DNA of 64,000 bases from Pseudoalteromonas sp. OOF1S-7. GTDB lineage: Bacteria; Pseudomonadota; Gammaproteobacteria; Enterobacterales; Alteromonadaceae. This document shows, in pieces, positions 46,826 through 55,543 of this stretch. The position numbers and the translations under genes are program-made. The notes under the pieces are model-generated. The model saw only the letters and a list, made by a program, of their open reading frames with translations. It searched no databases and was not told the DNA's origin. How positions within the stretch are numbered: position 1 is the stretch's first letter; each line of letters opens with the position of its first letter. The DNA lies in NCBI RefSeq assembly GCF_022347765.1, contig NZ_JAKRFZ010000009.1, positions 1 to 64,000 of the forward strand, written 5' to 3'.

Positions 46826-47431
46826 ATGGCAGTAACCAGAATCGTCGTATTACATGGATTATATATGTCAGGGTTTGTCATGCGCCCGCTGTGCGAGCGT
46901 CTGGAAAAACTCGGCTTTGAGATCCTCAATCTCAGCTACAACACGCTAACACCCGACAGGCAAGCTATCTTTGAGCAGATTGATGCGTTTGTTGCGGGCC
47001 AGGATGCCGCGCTGGTCTGTCACTCCATGGGCGGTCTGGTGGCCCGGGATTACCTTACTCACAATTCAGAGGCCAGCACTGCCATCCACAAAGTGATCAC
47101 CCTGGGCACACCACATAAAGGCAGCTACATTGCCAAACATATGCATGAGCATGGCTTCGATATGCTGCTCAAAAACAGTGTGGAGTATCTGCTCAGCCAG
47201 CGGCAAAACTGGCCGTTTAAAGCCAAGCTGTATAGCATTGCCGGAGATCTGCCGATTGGTCTGATGCCACTATTAAAAAAGGGTAGCCGCTCGGATGGTA
47301 CTGTGCTGCTGGATGAAACCACACTACAGGGTATGGCCGAGCACAAGATCTTTCGCCTCAGCCATACGACCTTAATTTATTCTCGTGCTGTACTCGATTA
47401 CATCGTCGAGGTGCTCAAACGCGATCAGTGA
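46826..47431 (+). CDS. Alpha/beta hydrolase (lipase-like)
   Basis: A 201-residue protein with an alpha/beta-hydrolase core: N-terminal strand VVLHGLYMSG forming the oxyanion region, nucleophile elbow CHSMGG (serine about residue 68), LGTPHKGSYIAKHM after it and a late histidine in RLSHTTLIYS. It resembles PGAP1/lipase-like esterases. No signal peptide, so it is probably cytoplasmic. ATG is preceded by AGAGGT. Its last codons overlap the end of the next, convergent gene by 7 nt. The substrate is unknown. Confidence 0.85.
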   Translation: MAVTRIVVLHGLYMSGFVMRPLCERLEKLGFEILNLSYNTLTPDRQAIFEQIDAFVAGQDAALVCHSMGGLVARDYLTHNSEASTAIHKVITLGTPHKGSYIAKHMHEHGFDMLLKNSVEYLLSQRQNWPFKAKLYSIAGDLPIGLMPLLKKGSRSDGTVLLDETTLQGMAEHKIFRLSHTTLIYSRAVLDYIVEVLKRDQ

Positions 47432-47676
47432 TCGCCTTTCGCTGCTATTTTATACGCAACCACCGCGATGATGCCCACAATCAGCGGAATCGGTGCAGCA
47501 ATATAACCAAATGCATCTGAGTTCGCATAACTGGCCCCTGCCAGATGACCAACCAGACCAACGACAAAGGTCAATAATGCAATCACGACAACGGCGATTT
47601 CAGATTTATGTTGAGAAGGGGTTTTACCTTGCATGATACGCTCCTTGGGTGCTGCACCGTTTTTGTGCTCTGACAC
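47425..47676 (-). CDS. Small two-helix membrane protein
   Basis: An 83-residue protein of unknown function with a polar, lysine-rich N-terminus (1-24) and two transmembrane helices (about 26-47 and 56-77) joined by HLAGASYANSDAFGY. ATG has AGGAG-like GGAGCG upstream. It is divergent from dps, with two FNR-like sites in the intergenic region, the nearer centred about 120 bp from this start. Confidence 0.65.
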   Translation of the reverse strand: MSEHKNGAAPKERIMQGKTPSQHKSEIAVVVIALLTFVVGLVGHLAGASYANSDAFGYIAAPIPLIVGIIAVVAYKIAAKGDH

Positions 47677-47788
47677 GCCTAAATAAAAACCTAACTAAAT
47701 GGCTCAGATGTCTGCTTCAGCGAACCTCAAATGAAACCAGCTCTCTGTGCCTGTTAGACTCATTATGCGCGTCTAAATCGCGGAAATT

Positions 47789-47802
47789 TTGACCTAAATC
47801 AA
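47789..47802. promoter_or_regulatory. FNR-like site 1
   Basis: TTGACCTAAATCAA matches the FNR consensus TTGAT-N4-ATCAA at 9 of 10 defined positions. It is centred about 120 bp upstream of the small membrane protein gene. Confidence 0.6.
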
Positions 47803-47838
47803 AGAGCCAGAGCAGCGAAAAAGCAACCCATTTGCCAT

Positions 47839-47852
47839 TTGAGGTAGATCAA
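47839..47852. promoter_or_regulatory. FNR-like site 2
   Basis: TTGAGGTAGATCAA matches the FNR consensus TTGAT-N4-ATCAA at 9 of 10 positions. It lies 50 bp, close to five helical turns, from site 1, so both would face the same side of the DNA. Confidence 0.58.
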
Positions 47853-48104
47853 CTTCGTGTGCGTTGTTATCGCTGTGTTCGTCAAAGTGGCAAACTTTAA
47901 GCATTATTAAGTGGGGATTAAGCCGCTGTTGTGTAAGATTTTTTCTCATAGTGTGTCGCGGTCAGTAAAGCAGCGCCTTCAATTCTGTCGATACCTGCAA
48001 TCGACTTTTCCCATTTGGCATCTGCCGCCTTTTTAGTCACACTAATAATCAATCAGACGCACCGCAGACGCGTCTTCTTTTTAACCACAGTACAGGAGTA
48101 AACG

Positions 48105-48572
48105 ATGAGCAACAGCATTGGATTAGACAGTCAGAAAAGTCAGGCATTGGTAAGCAACCTCAATACCCTGTTAAGTAGTTACCAAATCCAATACATGAAC
48201 GCCCGCAGTGTTCACTGGAACATCAAAGGCCGTAACTTCTTCGAGTTACACGTTAAATTTGAAGAAATATACAACCAGCTATTACTTCAGGTCGATGAAA
48301 TCGCAGAGCGTATTTTGACCATTGAAGGTATCCCTTTACATGCCTTCAGCGATTATCTGGCGCACAGTAAAATCAATGAAGCGAAAGGGATCAGTGATGG
48401 TCAGGAAGCCGTAAAGAGCTTACTGGATGGCTTTACCACGTTAATCAAAATGCAGCGCGACATTCTGGAACAAGCCGGCGATGCCAGCGATGAAGGAACG
48501 GCAGCCATGATGAGCGACTACATCAAAGAGCAGGAAAAGCTGGTGTGGATGCTTAAAGCTTACCTGGCATAG
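48105..48572 (+). CDS. dps: Dps-family ferroxidase / DNA-protection protein
   Basis: A 155-residue mini-ferritin that oxidises and stores iron in a dodecamer and protects DNA from peroxide. All ferroxidase ligands are present with family spacing: H37 and H49 (SVHWNIKG, FELHVKFEEIY) and D64 and E68 (VDEIAERI). The short N-terminus lacks a long lysine-rich tail, so DNA binding may be weak. ATG has AGGAG 7 nt upstream. The start sequence ATGAGCAA is complementary to part of the invariant sRNA core (TTGCTCAT), which makes this a possible target. Confidence 0.94.
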   Translation: MSNSIGLDSQKSQALVSNLNTLLSSYQIQYMNARSVHWNIKGRNFFELHVKFEEIYNQLLLQVDEIAERILTIEGIPLHAFSDYLAHSKINEAKGISDGQEAVKSLLDGFTTLIKMQRDILEQAGDASDEGTAAMMSDYIKEQEKLVWMLKAYLA

Positions 48573-48578
48573 TCACCT

Positions 48579-48604
48579 CAGGTGGAGGGCACTTCCTCCA
48601 CCTC
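48579..48604. terminator. Hairpin between convergent dps and STAS-like genes
   Basis: A 9-bp stem AGGTGGAGG / CCTCCACCT with a 6-nt loop. No T run follows, so termination here is uncertain. Confidence 0.35.
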
Positions 48605-48615
48605 AAAGATGCTGA

Positions 48616-49017
48616 TCAGCTGAGCCACGAAGTAGCATCTCGATAATGGGGATGCTGAACCAGATATGCATCGGCATCAAGATAAAACAGCACTTTCACT
48701 GGTTGCATCTGCCACAACTGCGTCAAAAGCTGGCGAGACAGCGTATTCACACCAATAAAATCAATTTCCTGATAACCCCGCTGGGCCACATCTGCAAAGT
48801 ACGCCTGCAATGCAGCCAGACTGTCTGCAGTTACCAGTTCACACTGAGTCAGATTAATCACTACGCGCTGCAGTGCCCCGGCAGGATGAGGCGCGATCTC
48901 ACTCAGCGCCTGTTGCTCAAATGCCTGAACCCCTTCACGATTAAATGCGCCAATCAAGTTGACAAAAATCACGGGCGGCACAATGTCGATTTGCCATTTT
49001 CCATGTGCAGCAAACAT
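48616..49017 (-). CDS. STAS-like domain protein of unknown role
   Basis: A 133-residue soluble protein. The pattern IVPPVIFVNLIGAFNREGVQ, then RVVINLTQCELVTADSLAAL, then EIDFIGVNT resembles a SpoIIAS/STAS-like fold, as in bacterial anti-sigma-antagonist relatives, but no phospho-serine motif is clear. I chose ATG 49017, with GGGAG 7 nt upstream, over the longer frame from 49065. The gene lies 85 bp downstream of the oligopeptidase gene start side and is convergent with dps. Function unknown. Confidence 0.55.
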   Translation of the reverse strand: MFAAHGKWQIDIVPPVIFVNLIGAFNREGVQAFEQQALSEIAPHPAGALQRVVINLTQCELVTADSLAALQAYFADVAQRGYQEIDFIGVNTLSRQLLTQLWQMQPVKVLFYLDADAYLVQHPHYRDATSWLS

Positions 49018-49102
49018 GTCTGCTCTCCCACCTGTTATGTCACCTGAGTCATCAGGCCCTGGCACATCGGTTGATCGCGTTCAACAGGCTATTACGCGTA
49101 TA

Positions 49103-51160
49103 TCAAGGCTCAAGCAAGCCAATGAAAAAGGCCATTTCCAGTGCCTTTTCATGCAGGCTCTTAAAGCGGCCCGACGCGCCTCCGTGCCCGGCGTCCATAT
49201 CGGTTTTAAACAACAACAAGTTGTTGTCTGTTTTTAACTCACGCAGTTTGGCCACCCACTTCATGGGCTCCCAATACTGCACCTGAGAATCATGCAATCC
49301 GGTTGTTACCAGAATATGAGGATAGTCTCCCGCACGCAGATTGTCATAGGGAGAATACGCCAATATGGTGTGATAATCCGCCTCTTTATTGGGGTTTCCC
49401 CACTCGTCGTATTCATTGGTGGTCAGCGGGATACTCTCATCCAGCATAGTCGTGAGCACATCCAAAAAAGGCACATGGCAACCAATGCCACGATATAGTT
49501 CGGGTGCCTGATTCACAACGGCTCCCATCAGCAGACCACCGGCACTGCCACCAGATGCGAAGATCTTATCCGCTGCACCATAGCCTTGCTCAACCAAAGC
49601 ACGGGTGACGTCTTCAAAGTCGTTAAAGCTGTTTTGCTTGTGTGCTTTTTTGCCGTGCTCATACCAGTGACGTCCGAGCATTTCAGAGCCCCGGATATGG
49701 GCAATGACATAGACAAAACCCCGGTCAAGCAAGCTCAGCGTGTTGCTGGAGAAGTTCGGATCTATGGTAATCCCATATGCACCATAGCCATATTGCAGGA
49801 GGGGATTGGTGCCATCTTTATTGAATTTGTCTTTGCGATAAACCAGTGACACAGGCACTTCAACGCCATCTCGCACACGAATATGCAAACGCTCAGAGCG
49901 ATAGTGCTCCGAATTAAACTCGCCCAGCACGCGCTGTTGCTTCTTCAGCGTCTTTTTGCCCTCGGCCAGTGTAAAGTCATATATACTGGTTGGTGTCGTC
50001 AGACTTGAATAGTAAATTCGCACAGACTGGGCTTCGGGCTCAGGGTTATAGCCCAGCCCGGCATAAAAACAGGCGTCATCAAATTTCAGCTGATAGCTGT
50101 TCCCGACATAGTCGTGCACCACAAACCGGATCTGGCCGCGCACACGTTCCGTGACCACATAGTGGCTGTGGAACAACTCTATGCCTTCAAGCAGTATGTG
50201 TTCACGGTGTGCAATGAGCTCTTCCCATTGCTGTGGCTCAGCCAGCGTGTCTCTGGTGGCACGCAATAAGCGGAAGTTTTTCGCTTCCCGGTTTGACACC
50301 AGATAGTAATACTCACCCAGCTTATCCAGCCCGTATTCATGACCTGGTGTACGTGCCAGCAAAGGGGCAAATTCACCCAGAGGTGCATCGGCCGACAGCG
50401 CCAGAATGTCGGTGGTTTCGGTCGCAGCCAGATGAATATAAATCTCGCTTTCATCGCGACTCTTACCCAGACCCATATAAAACTGGCGATCCTGCTCCTC
50501 GTACACCAGCTGGTCGTCACTTTGTGGCGTACCCAAAATATGACGATAGACCTGATAACCCAGCAGAGTCTGCAAGTCTTTGCGCACATAGAACACGGTT
50601 TTATTGTCGTTGGCCCAGACCACTTCTCCTTCGGTTTCAGTCAGTACATCTGCCAACATCTCGCCACTTTGCAAGTCTTTAAAGCGCACCGTATAAATAC
50701 GTCGGCCGTCCGTATCTTCGCTATAAGCCAGCAGATTGTCATTGGGGCTGATGGCTATATCGCCTAGTTCAAAGAATTCATAAGCCTGAGCCAGCTGGTT
50801 AACATCCAGCAGCAACTGCTTGTCACTCATAGCTTCGTCGCAGCCCCGAAAGTGACGCGAATACTCATCATCGCCACGGACTTCACTCATATACCAAAAA
50901 CGCCCGTCCTTTACCGGCACCGTGCTGTCATCTTTGACAATGCGACCCTTCATTTCTTCAAACAACTGCGCCTGTAGCCCTTTATGCGCCGACATCATTG
51001 CCTCACAGTAGGCGTTCTCCGCGTGTAAATGGTCTAATACCCGGGCATTCTGACGCTTATCGTCACGCATCCAGTAATAGTTGTCTGTCCTTTGATGTTG
51101 GTGGTGTGTCATGGTGTGTGGCACTTTCTCAGCCACTGGCGGGGTCAGCGTTTTGGTCAC
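49103..51160 (-). CDS. ptrB: Oligopeptidase B (S9A prolyl oligopeptidase family)
   Basis: A 685-residue serine peptidase that cuts short peptides after Lys or Arg. An N-terminal seven-bladed propeller (about 70-400) covers a C-terminal alpha/beta-hydrolase domain with nucleophile S539 (GGSAGGLLMGAV), the aspartate region TGLHDSQVQYWEP and H659 (DAGHGGASGR). The N-terminal HHQHQRTDNYYWMRDD and FVYVIAHIRGSEMLGRHWYE are typical of PtrB. No signal peptide, so cytoplasmic. Transcribed alone. Confidence 0.94.
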   Translation of the reverse strand: MTKTLTPPVAEKVPHTMTHHQHQRTDNYYWMRDDKRQNARVLDHLHAENAYCEAMMSAHKGLQAQLFEEMKGRIVKDDSTVPVKDGRFWYMSEVRGDDEYSRHFRGCDEAMSDKQLLLDVNQLAQAYEFFELGDIAISPNDNLLAYSEDTDGRRIYTVRFKDLQSGEMLADVLTETEGEVVWANDNKTVFYVRKDLQTLLGYQVYRHILGTPQSDDQLVYEEQDRQFYMGLGKSRDESEIYIHLAATETTDILALSADAPLGEFAPLLARTPGHEYGLDKLGEYYYLVSNREAKNFRLLRATRDTLAEPQQWEELIAHREHILLEGIELFHSHYVVTERVRGQIRFVVHDYVGNSYQLKFDDACFYAGLGYNPEPEAQSVRIYYSSLTTPTSIYDFTLAEGKKTLKKQQRVLGEFNSEHYRSERLHIRVRDGVEVPVSLVYRKDKFNKDGTNPLLQYGYGAYGITIDPNFSSNTLSLLDRGFVYVIAHIRGSEMLGRHWYEHGKKAHKQNSFNDFEDVTRALVEQGYGAADKIFASGGSAGGLLMGAVVNQAPELYRGIGCHVPFLDVLTTMLDESIPLTTNEYDEWGNPNKEADYHTILAYSPYDNLRAGDYPHILVTTGLHDSQVQYWEPMKWVAKLRELKTDNNLLLFKTDMDAGHGGASGRFKSLHEKALEMAFFIGLLEP

Positions 51161-51263
51161 TCACGTGTTCCTAATTTGTTAAAACCATTGTGACCCTAAC
51201 ATAGCAAATAAACCCCTGAGATGTCATTTAATTCACTGTGAGCCGCAGAGATTCTATCGGTAA

Positions 51264-51290
51264 AAGAAAAAGGCCAGCAAATGCTGGCCT
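51264..51290 (-). terminator. Terminator of the unknown exported-protein gene
   Basis: On the minus strand a 9-bp stem AGGCCAGCA / TGCTGGCCT is followed by a T-rich run. The stem is the same as that at 52305-52324. Confidence 0.85.
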
Positions 51291-51309
51291 CAAAATAGTG
51301 AAAGCGGTT

Positions 51310-52173
51310 TTATTTCATATAACTGCAAACCATTTGCAGCACCAGACCACCGCCTGTATTGGTATAGGCAGGAATACATTTATATTCAATGTCACCTAGC
51401 CACTCCCGGACACTTTGCTCTCTTTCCCAGTATTCTCGATTGTCTCCATGACCGGAGCCATCACCAACTGGCACCGACACGGCGAGTTTGCCATTATTTA
51501 AATCTCGGATCGTAATATCCGTTTGCGTATCACAGCCGTCTGACACAATTTTACACACCAGACTGGGAATTTTCTGAGACCCCTTGCGATACGTCGGAAT
51601 GAAATAGGATTTGTTTTTGCCGTTCCTTTCAGCGCTTTGCTGCTTTAAGTAATCGGCAGCCCCAGAAACGACGGTAGTACCAGCTGCCTGCGCCATACTA
51701 GTCCAAAGCGTCTGGAAAATACCCGGGTGAGTGGGTTGTGGCTCTGGGCGGTACCCGCTTCCTCGGCGCTGAATATCCACATTACCCGCTTCTGATACCT
51801 CTTCCGATGGCTCGACACCCATAGGAGTACAACCCGAACCAGGCTGCTCACAGGGATCAAATGGCCTGAATACATATTTATAGAATTTTCTGTACTTCAG
51901 CGCAGCGACAAAATCATCCATCATACGTGCCTGAAACGAATCTGACGTACAGCGGGCGGGATTACGGCCACACTCTGCGGAAAACACGATACGCTCAACA
52001 GGGGAATACTTATCTCGCCGCTGTAAATCCACCTTAATCTGAACATTCTGAGATTCAAAAAAGTACCCTCTATATTCGTGCTCCATGGGCATAGAAGGCT
52101 GTGATGCCAGTGCCGACAAAGATGAGAACACTGCCAGCAATGCCAGGCCAGACTTGAAAAGCGTTGATTTCAT
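51310..52173 (-). CDS. Exported protein of unknown function
   Basis: A 287-residue protein that I do not recognise. It has a Sec signal peptide (about 1-24, ALASQP). The mature part carries eight cysteines, mostly in close pairs (CGRNPARC, CEQPGSGC, CKIVSDGC, and two near the end in YKCIPAY and QMVCSYMK), suggesting a disulphide-stabilised secreted fold. I chose ATG 52173, with AAGGAG 6 nt upstream, over the longer frame from 52197. It is transcribed alone between two near-identical terminators. Confidence 0.7.
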   Translation of the reverse strand: MKSTLFKSGLALLAVFSSLSALASQPSMPMEHEYRGYFFESQNVQIKVDLQRRDKYSPVERIVFSAECGRNPARCTSDSFQARMMDDFVAALKYRKFYKYVFRPFDPCEQPGSGCTPMGVEPSEEVSEAGNVDIQRRGSGYRPEPQPTHPGIFQTLWTSMAQAAGTTVVSGAADYLKQQSAERNGKNKSYFIPTYRKGSQKIPSLVCKIVSDGCDTQTDITIRDLNNGKLAVSVPVGDGSGHGDNREYWEREQSVREWLGDIEYKCIPAYTNTGGGLVLQMVCSYMK

Positions 52174-52299
52174 AACTATCTCCTTATTTAAAATCAACGC
52201 AAATGTAACACCAAAAAAAACAGCTGCTCAATAATAATTAACCAAAATAGAAACAAATTTATGGAGAGCCACTTAATCTATAGGCCAATATGCACGCAT

Positions 52300-52324
52300 A
52301 AAAAAGGCCAGCAATTGCTGGCCT
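52300..52324 (-). terminator. Terminator of the RND efflux operon
   Basis: On the minus strand a 10-bp perfect palindromic stem, AGGCCAGCAA / TTGCTGGCCT, is followed by TTTTT. It stands about 28 nt downstream of the RND pump stop. Confidence 0.88.
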
Positions 52325-52351
52325 CTGAACAGTTTTTTATAACATGCGTAT

Positions 52352-55300
52352 TTAGCCCGGACGCTGATCCACGTTAAGGTTAATTAATCGCTTCAGCTTG
52401 TTCAACATTGCCATAAGCACCGCTGAGATGAAAGCAAACACCTTAACAAGCAAGGCTCGCACATCAATCAAAATGATATACAGACATGGCACCAGCACCA
52501 GGGTGATCAGGGTAGCAAACAGCACCGCGAAGCCCAGCGACACCGCCATGGGGATCACAAACTTGGCCTGCAGGCTGGTCTCAAAGATGATTGGCATGAC
52601 CCCGGCAAACGTTGTGATAGACGTCAGAGTAATGGCTCTGAAGCGCGCACATCCTGCTTCGACCACGGCATCTTTAAGCTTCACGCCCTCTTTTCTTACC
52701 TGGTTCACATAGTCAGTCATCACCAGTGAATCGTTAATTACAACACCGGCTGCGGCAATCAGGCCGTAAGTCGACATCATGCTCATATCCAGACCAAAGA
52801 ACCAGTGGCCCCAGATGGCACCGACCAGGCTGAACGGGATCACCGACATAATGATTAATGGCTGACCATAGCTCTTAAGCGGCACCGCCAGCAGGATGTA
52901 CACAATGAACATACCAGCAATAAAGAACATCATTTGCTCGTTGGCCTGAGCCTGATCTTCTTCGATGTCACCACCCAGTTCGGTCTTCACCTCTGGGAAC
53001 TGCTCCATCAGTTTAGGCAACAGGTTGTCTTTGATGTTTTCGACCACCTGGTTTGGTTCAATTACCTGCTCATCAATATTGCCGTAAATATACACAGTGC
53101 GATAGCCGTTTTCGCGACGAATGTAGCTTACACCCGGACGTTCCACAAACTCCACCACATCACCCAGCATCACGTCTTTGCCCTCAGGGGTTGTGATCAC
53201 CGTATGTTTCAGTGACGAGAAAGCCTCCCGATCCAGGCGCGGGTAACGCACCATCACTTTGATTTCTTCACCATCGCGGATCACGCGCTGTGCTTCACCG
53301 CCGTAAAAGCTCATACCGACCTGATTGGCAATGTCCGACAGGCTCAGATTCAGATCATAGGCCACCTGCTTGAGCACCAGCTGCACTTCTTTACTTTCCG
53401 GGTCAATGCTCGAACTCACATCGAACAATCCCTTTTCTTGTTGCAACATGGCAATAAACTGGCGACCAGCGGCATTCAGAGTATCGATGTCCGGGCCATA
53501 CAGCAGGTAACCAAATTCCCCTTGCCCCTGACCTTCGTCATTTACATCATCAATCACGAGTAAAGATTTCACACCCGCAATATCCGGCATGTTTTCACGC
53601 CAGCGACGCGACAACTCAAACGCATCAAACGGGCGGATATCCTCTTCTACCAACACGGCGAGTACATTTCCTTCGGTACGGCCTTCATTCCAGACCATGA
53701 TGTCCTTGATCATGCCCTGACCGTATTCCTGCTCAATCTCGGCTTCCACTTTCAACATCATGTTTTCTATGGTGCTCAGAGCTTCAAGTGTCTGCGAGTC
53801 CGAGGCGTTATCGTTCAGTGTCAGTTTCACCATCGGATAATCGTGCGGTACCTTAGGCATCGCGACGAATCGAACCTGATTAGAAGTGATCAGCGAAACA
53901 CTTAGTATCAGCATACCTACAAAGCCACACAGTACCGTCCAGCGCCACTGCACACAGGTTTCGACCAGGTTGCGGTAAGGCCCGTTCACAAAGGCAAAGA
54001 AACGCTTATTGAACTTTGCGCGCCAGCTCCCTTCACGCATTGGCGAAAACTTAGTATGGCCAATGTGCGCAGGCAGGATCCACTTGGATTCAATCAGGCT
54101 GAAGGCCAGACACAGCATCACCACAACCGCAATCGACTTAAAGAAGGCCGCCTCCGGGCCACTGGACATCACCATAGGCGCAAATACGGCCATGGTCGTC
54201 AGAACTCCGAATGTGGCCGGGGTCGCCACCCGTTTGGCACCTATAACCACGTTATTCACGCCGGGCCCTTTGCGCTCAATTTCAGTATAGGCTGCCTCTC
54301 CGATAACAATGGCATCGTCCACCACGATCCCCAGCACCATAATAAAGGCAAACAAAGAGACGATATTCATGCTGATGCCAAATACCGGCATCAGCATAAT
54401 GGCACCCAGGAAACACACAGGCAGGCCGACCATCACCCAAAACGCGAGCTTAAAGCGCAAGAAGATGCTCAGCATGATGGCAACCAGAACCGCCCCCTGA
54501 AACATGTTCTTCTTCATCATTGCCAGACGTGCTTCCAGATAATATGTCATGTCCACGAAAGCGGTTAATTCTACCCCTTCAGGCAGCGTTTTATTTTTCG
54601 CATCAATGTAGGAGTGAATGGTTTTGGCAATGGGCACCATATTTTGATCATTGGTGGCTTTCACCGACAGATAAGCGGCATTCACGCCGTTGAGTTTGAA
54701 GTAAAATTCACCTTCTATAAACGCATCTTTAATGTCTGCGACATCCTGCAAGAGCACCTTAGCGCCGTTCGCCCCCACTTTAACTGGAATACGGCGGAAC
54801 TCATTACCCCGATATTTCTGATTTTCGACCCGCACAGAGATCAGGCCCGCATTGGTCCGGATCTGACCAGCTGACACATTGGTTGAGTAACGGCTAATGG
54901 CAGCCGCGACATCTGACATCGACATGTTGTAACGGCGCAGCGCATCCGGGTCAACTTCTATGGCAATTTCGTATTCTGGCATATTACGGTCGACCAGAGA
55001 GATATTAGATAATTGCAACAACTCGTCTTCGATTTCTTTGGCCAGAGGTTTCAGCTGTGTTAGCGGCAGATCAGCCACCAATGCCATCTGCACAACATCC
55101 TGAGTAAACTCAATTTGTTGTACGCGAATAGGTTCCATCGATGCAGGGAAAGTGGCAATACCATCGACCCGAGAGCGTACTTTATCGGCAACGTCTGCCA
55201 GCTCGGCACTGGTGTCTATTTCCAGTTGAACACTGCCACCGTTGCGATAAGCGCGATAAACAGCCTTATCAATCTCTGTCACGTCCTTGAGCGCTTCTTC

Positions 55301-55528
55301 TACTTTTATCAGGATACTCTCTTCAATTTCCTGAGGAGATGCCCCCGGATAAGTTGCATTCACCGAGATTAGATTGAGCTCAATGCTCGGAAACATCTGC
55401 CGTTGGATAGTAAAGTAGCTGATAATCCCCATGATCAGGATAAACCCCATCATCAGGTTTGCAGCGACTGAGTTATGTGCAAAGTACGCTATCAGCCCCG
55501 TTTGCTTAGGTGTGTGTTGTTCACTCAT
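52352..55528 (-). CDS. RND-family efflux pump, inner-membrane subunit
   Basis: A 1058-residue proton-driven exporter of the AcrB/HAE1 superfamily. It has an N-terminal helix (MGFILIMGIISYFTIQ), two large periplasmic parts and 12 transmembrane helices in two halves. MFPSIELNLISVNATYPGAS and EEIEESILIKVEEAL at the first porter domain are typical. In TM4 VLGIVVDDAIVIGEA carries the two aspartates needed for proton relay. ATG is 15 bp after the adaptor gene, so the two form an operon with no outer-membrane channel gene; a shared TolC-type channel elsewhere is likely. Substrate unknown. Confidence 0.92.
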   Translation of the reverse strand: MSEQHTPKQTGLIAYFAHNSVAANLMMGFILIMGIISYFTIQRQMFPSIELNLISVNATYPGASPQEIEESILIKVEEALKDVTEIDKAVYRAYRNGGSVQLEIDTSAELADVADKVRSRVDGIATFPASMEPIRVQQIEFTQDVVQMALVADLPLTQLKPLAKEIEDELLQLSNISLVDRNMPEYEIAIEVDPDALRRYNMSMSDVAAAISRYSTNVSAGQIRTNAGLISVRVENQKYRGNEFRRIPVKVGANGAKVLLQDVADIKDAFIEGEFYFKLNGVNAAYLSVKATNDQNMVPIAKTIHSYIDAKNKTLPEGVELTAFVDMTYYLEARLAMMKKNMFQGAVLVAIMLSIFLRFKLAFWVMVGLPVCFLGAIMLMPVFGISMNIVSLFAFIMVLGIVVDDAIVIGEAAYTEIERKGPGVNNVVIGAKRVATPATFGVLTTMAVFAPMVMSSGPEAAFFKSIAVVVMLCLAFSLIESKWILPAHIGHTKFSPMREGSWRAKFNKRFFAFVNGPYRNLVETCVQWRWTVLCGFVGMLILSVSLITSNQVRFVAMPKVPHDYPMVKLTLNDNASDSQTLEALSTIENMMLKVEAEIEQEYGQGMIKDIMVWNEGRTEGNVLAVLVEEDIRPFDAFELSRRWRENMPDIAGVKSLLVIDDVNDEGQGQGEFGYLLYGPDIDTLNAAGRQFIAMLQQEKGLFDVSSSIDPESKEVQLVLKQVAYDLNLSLSDIANQVGMSFYGGEAQRVIRDGEEIKVMVRYPRLDREAFSSLKHTVITTPEGKDVMLGDVVEFVERPGVSYIRRENGYRTVYIYGNIDEQVIEPNQVVENIKDNLLPKLMEQFPEVKTELGGDIEEDQAQANEQMMFFIAGMFIVYILLAVPLKSYGQPLIIMSVIPFSLVGAIWGHWFFGLDMSMMSTYGLIAAAGVVINDSLVMTDYVNQVRKEGVKLKDAVVEAGCARFRAITLTSITTFAGVMPIIFETSLQAKFVIPMAVSLGFAVLFATLITLVLVPCLYIILIDVRALLVKVFAFISAVLMAMLNKLKRLINLNVDQRPG

Positions 55529-55543
55529 AATCCATCCCTGCCG

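Larger units (their letters stand above)
47677..48104. other. Divergent intergenic region upstream of dps
   Basis: 428 bp without a plausible gene. It holds two FNR/CRP-type palindromes (47789-47802 and 47839-47852), 50 bp apart centre to centre. Nearer dps, GCAGACGCGTC-type short repeats occur around 48055-48075. I see no sRNA-like promoter-terminator pair here. Confidence 0.5.
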
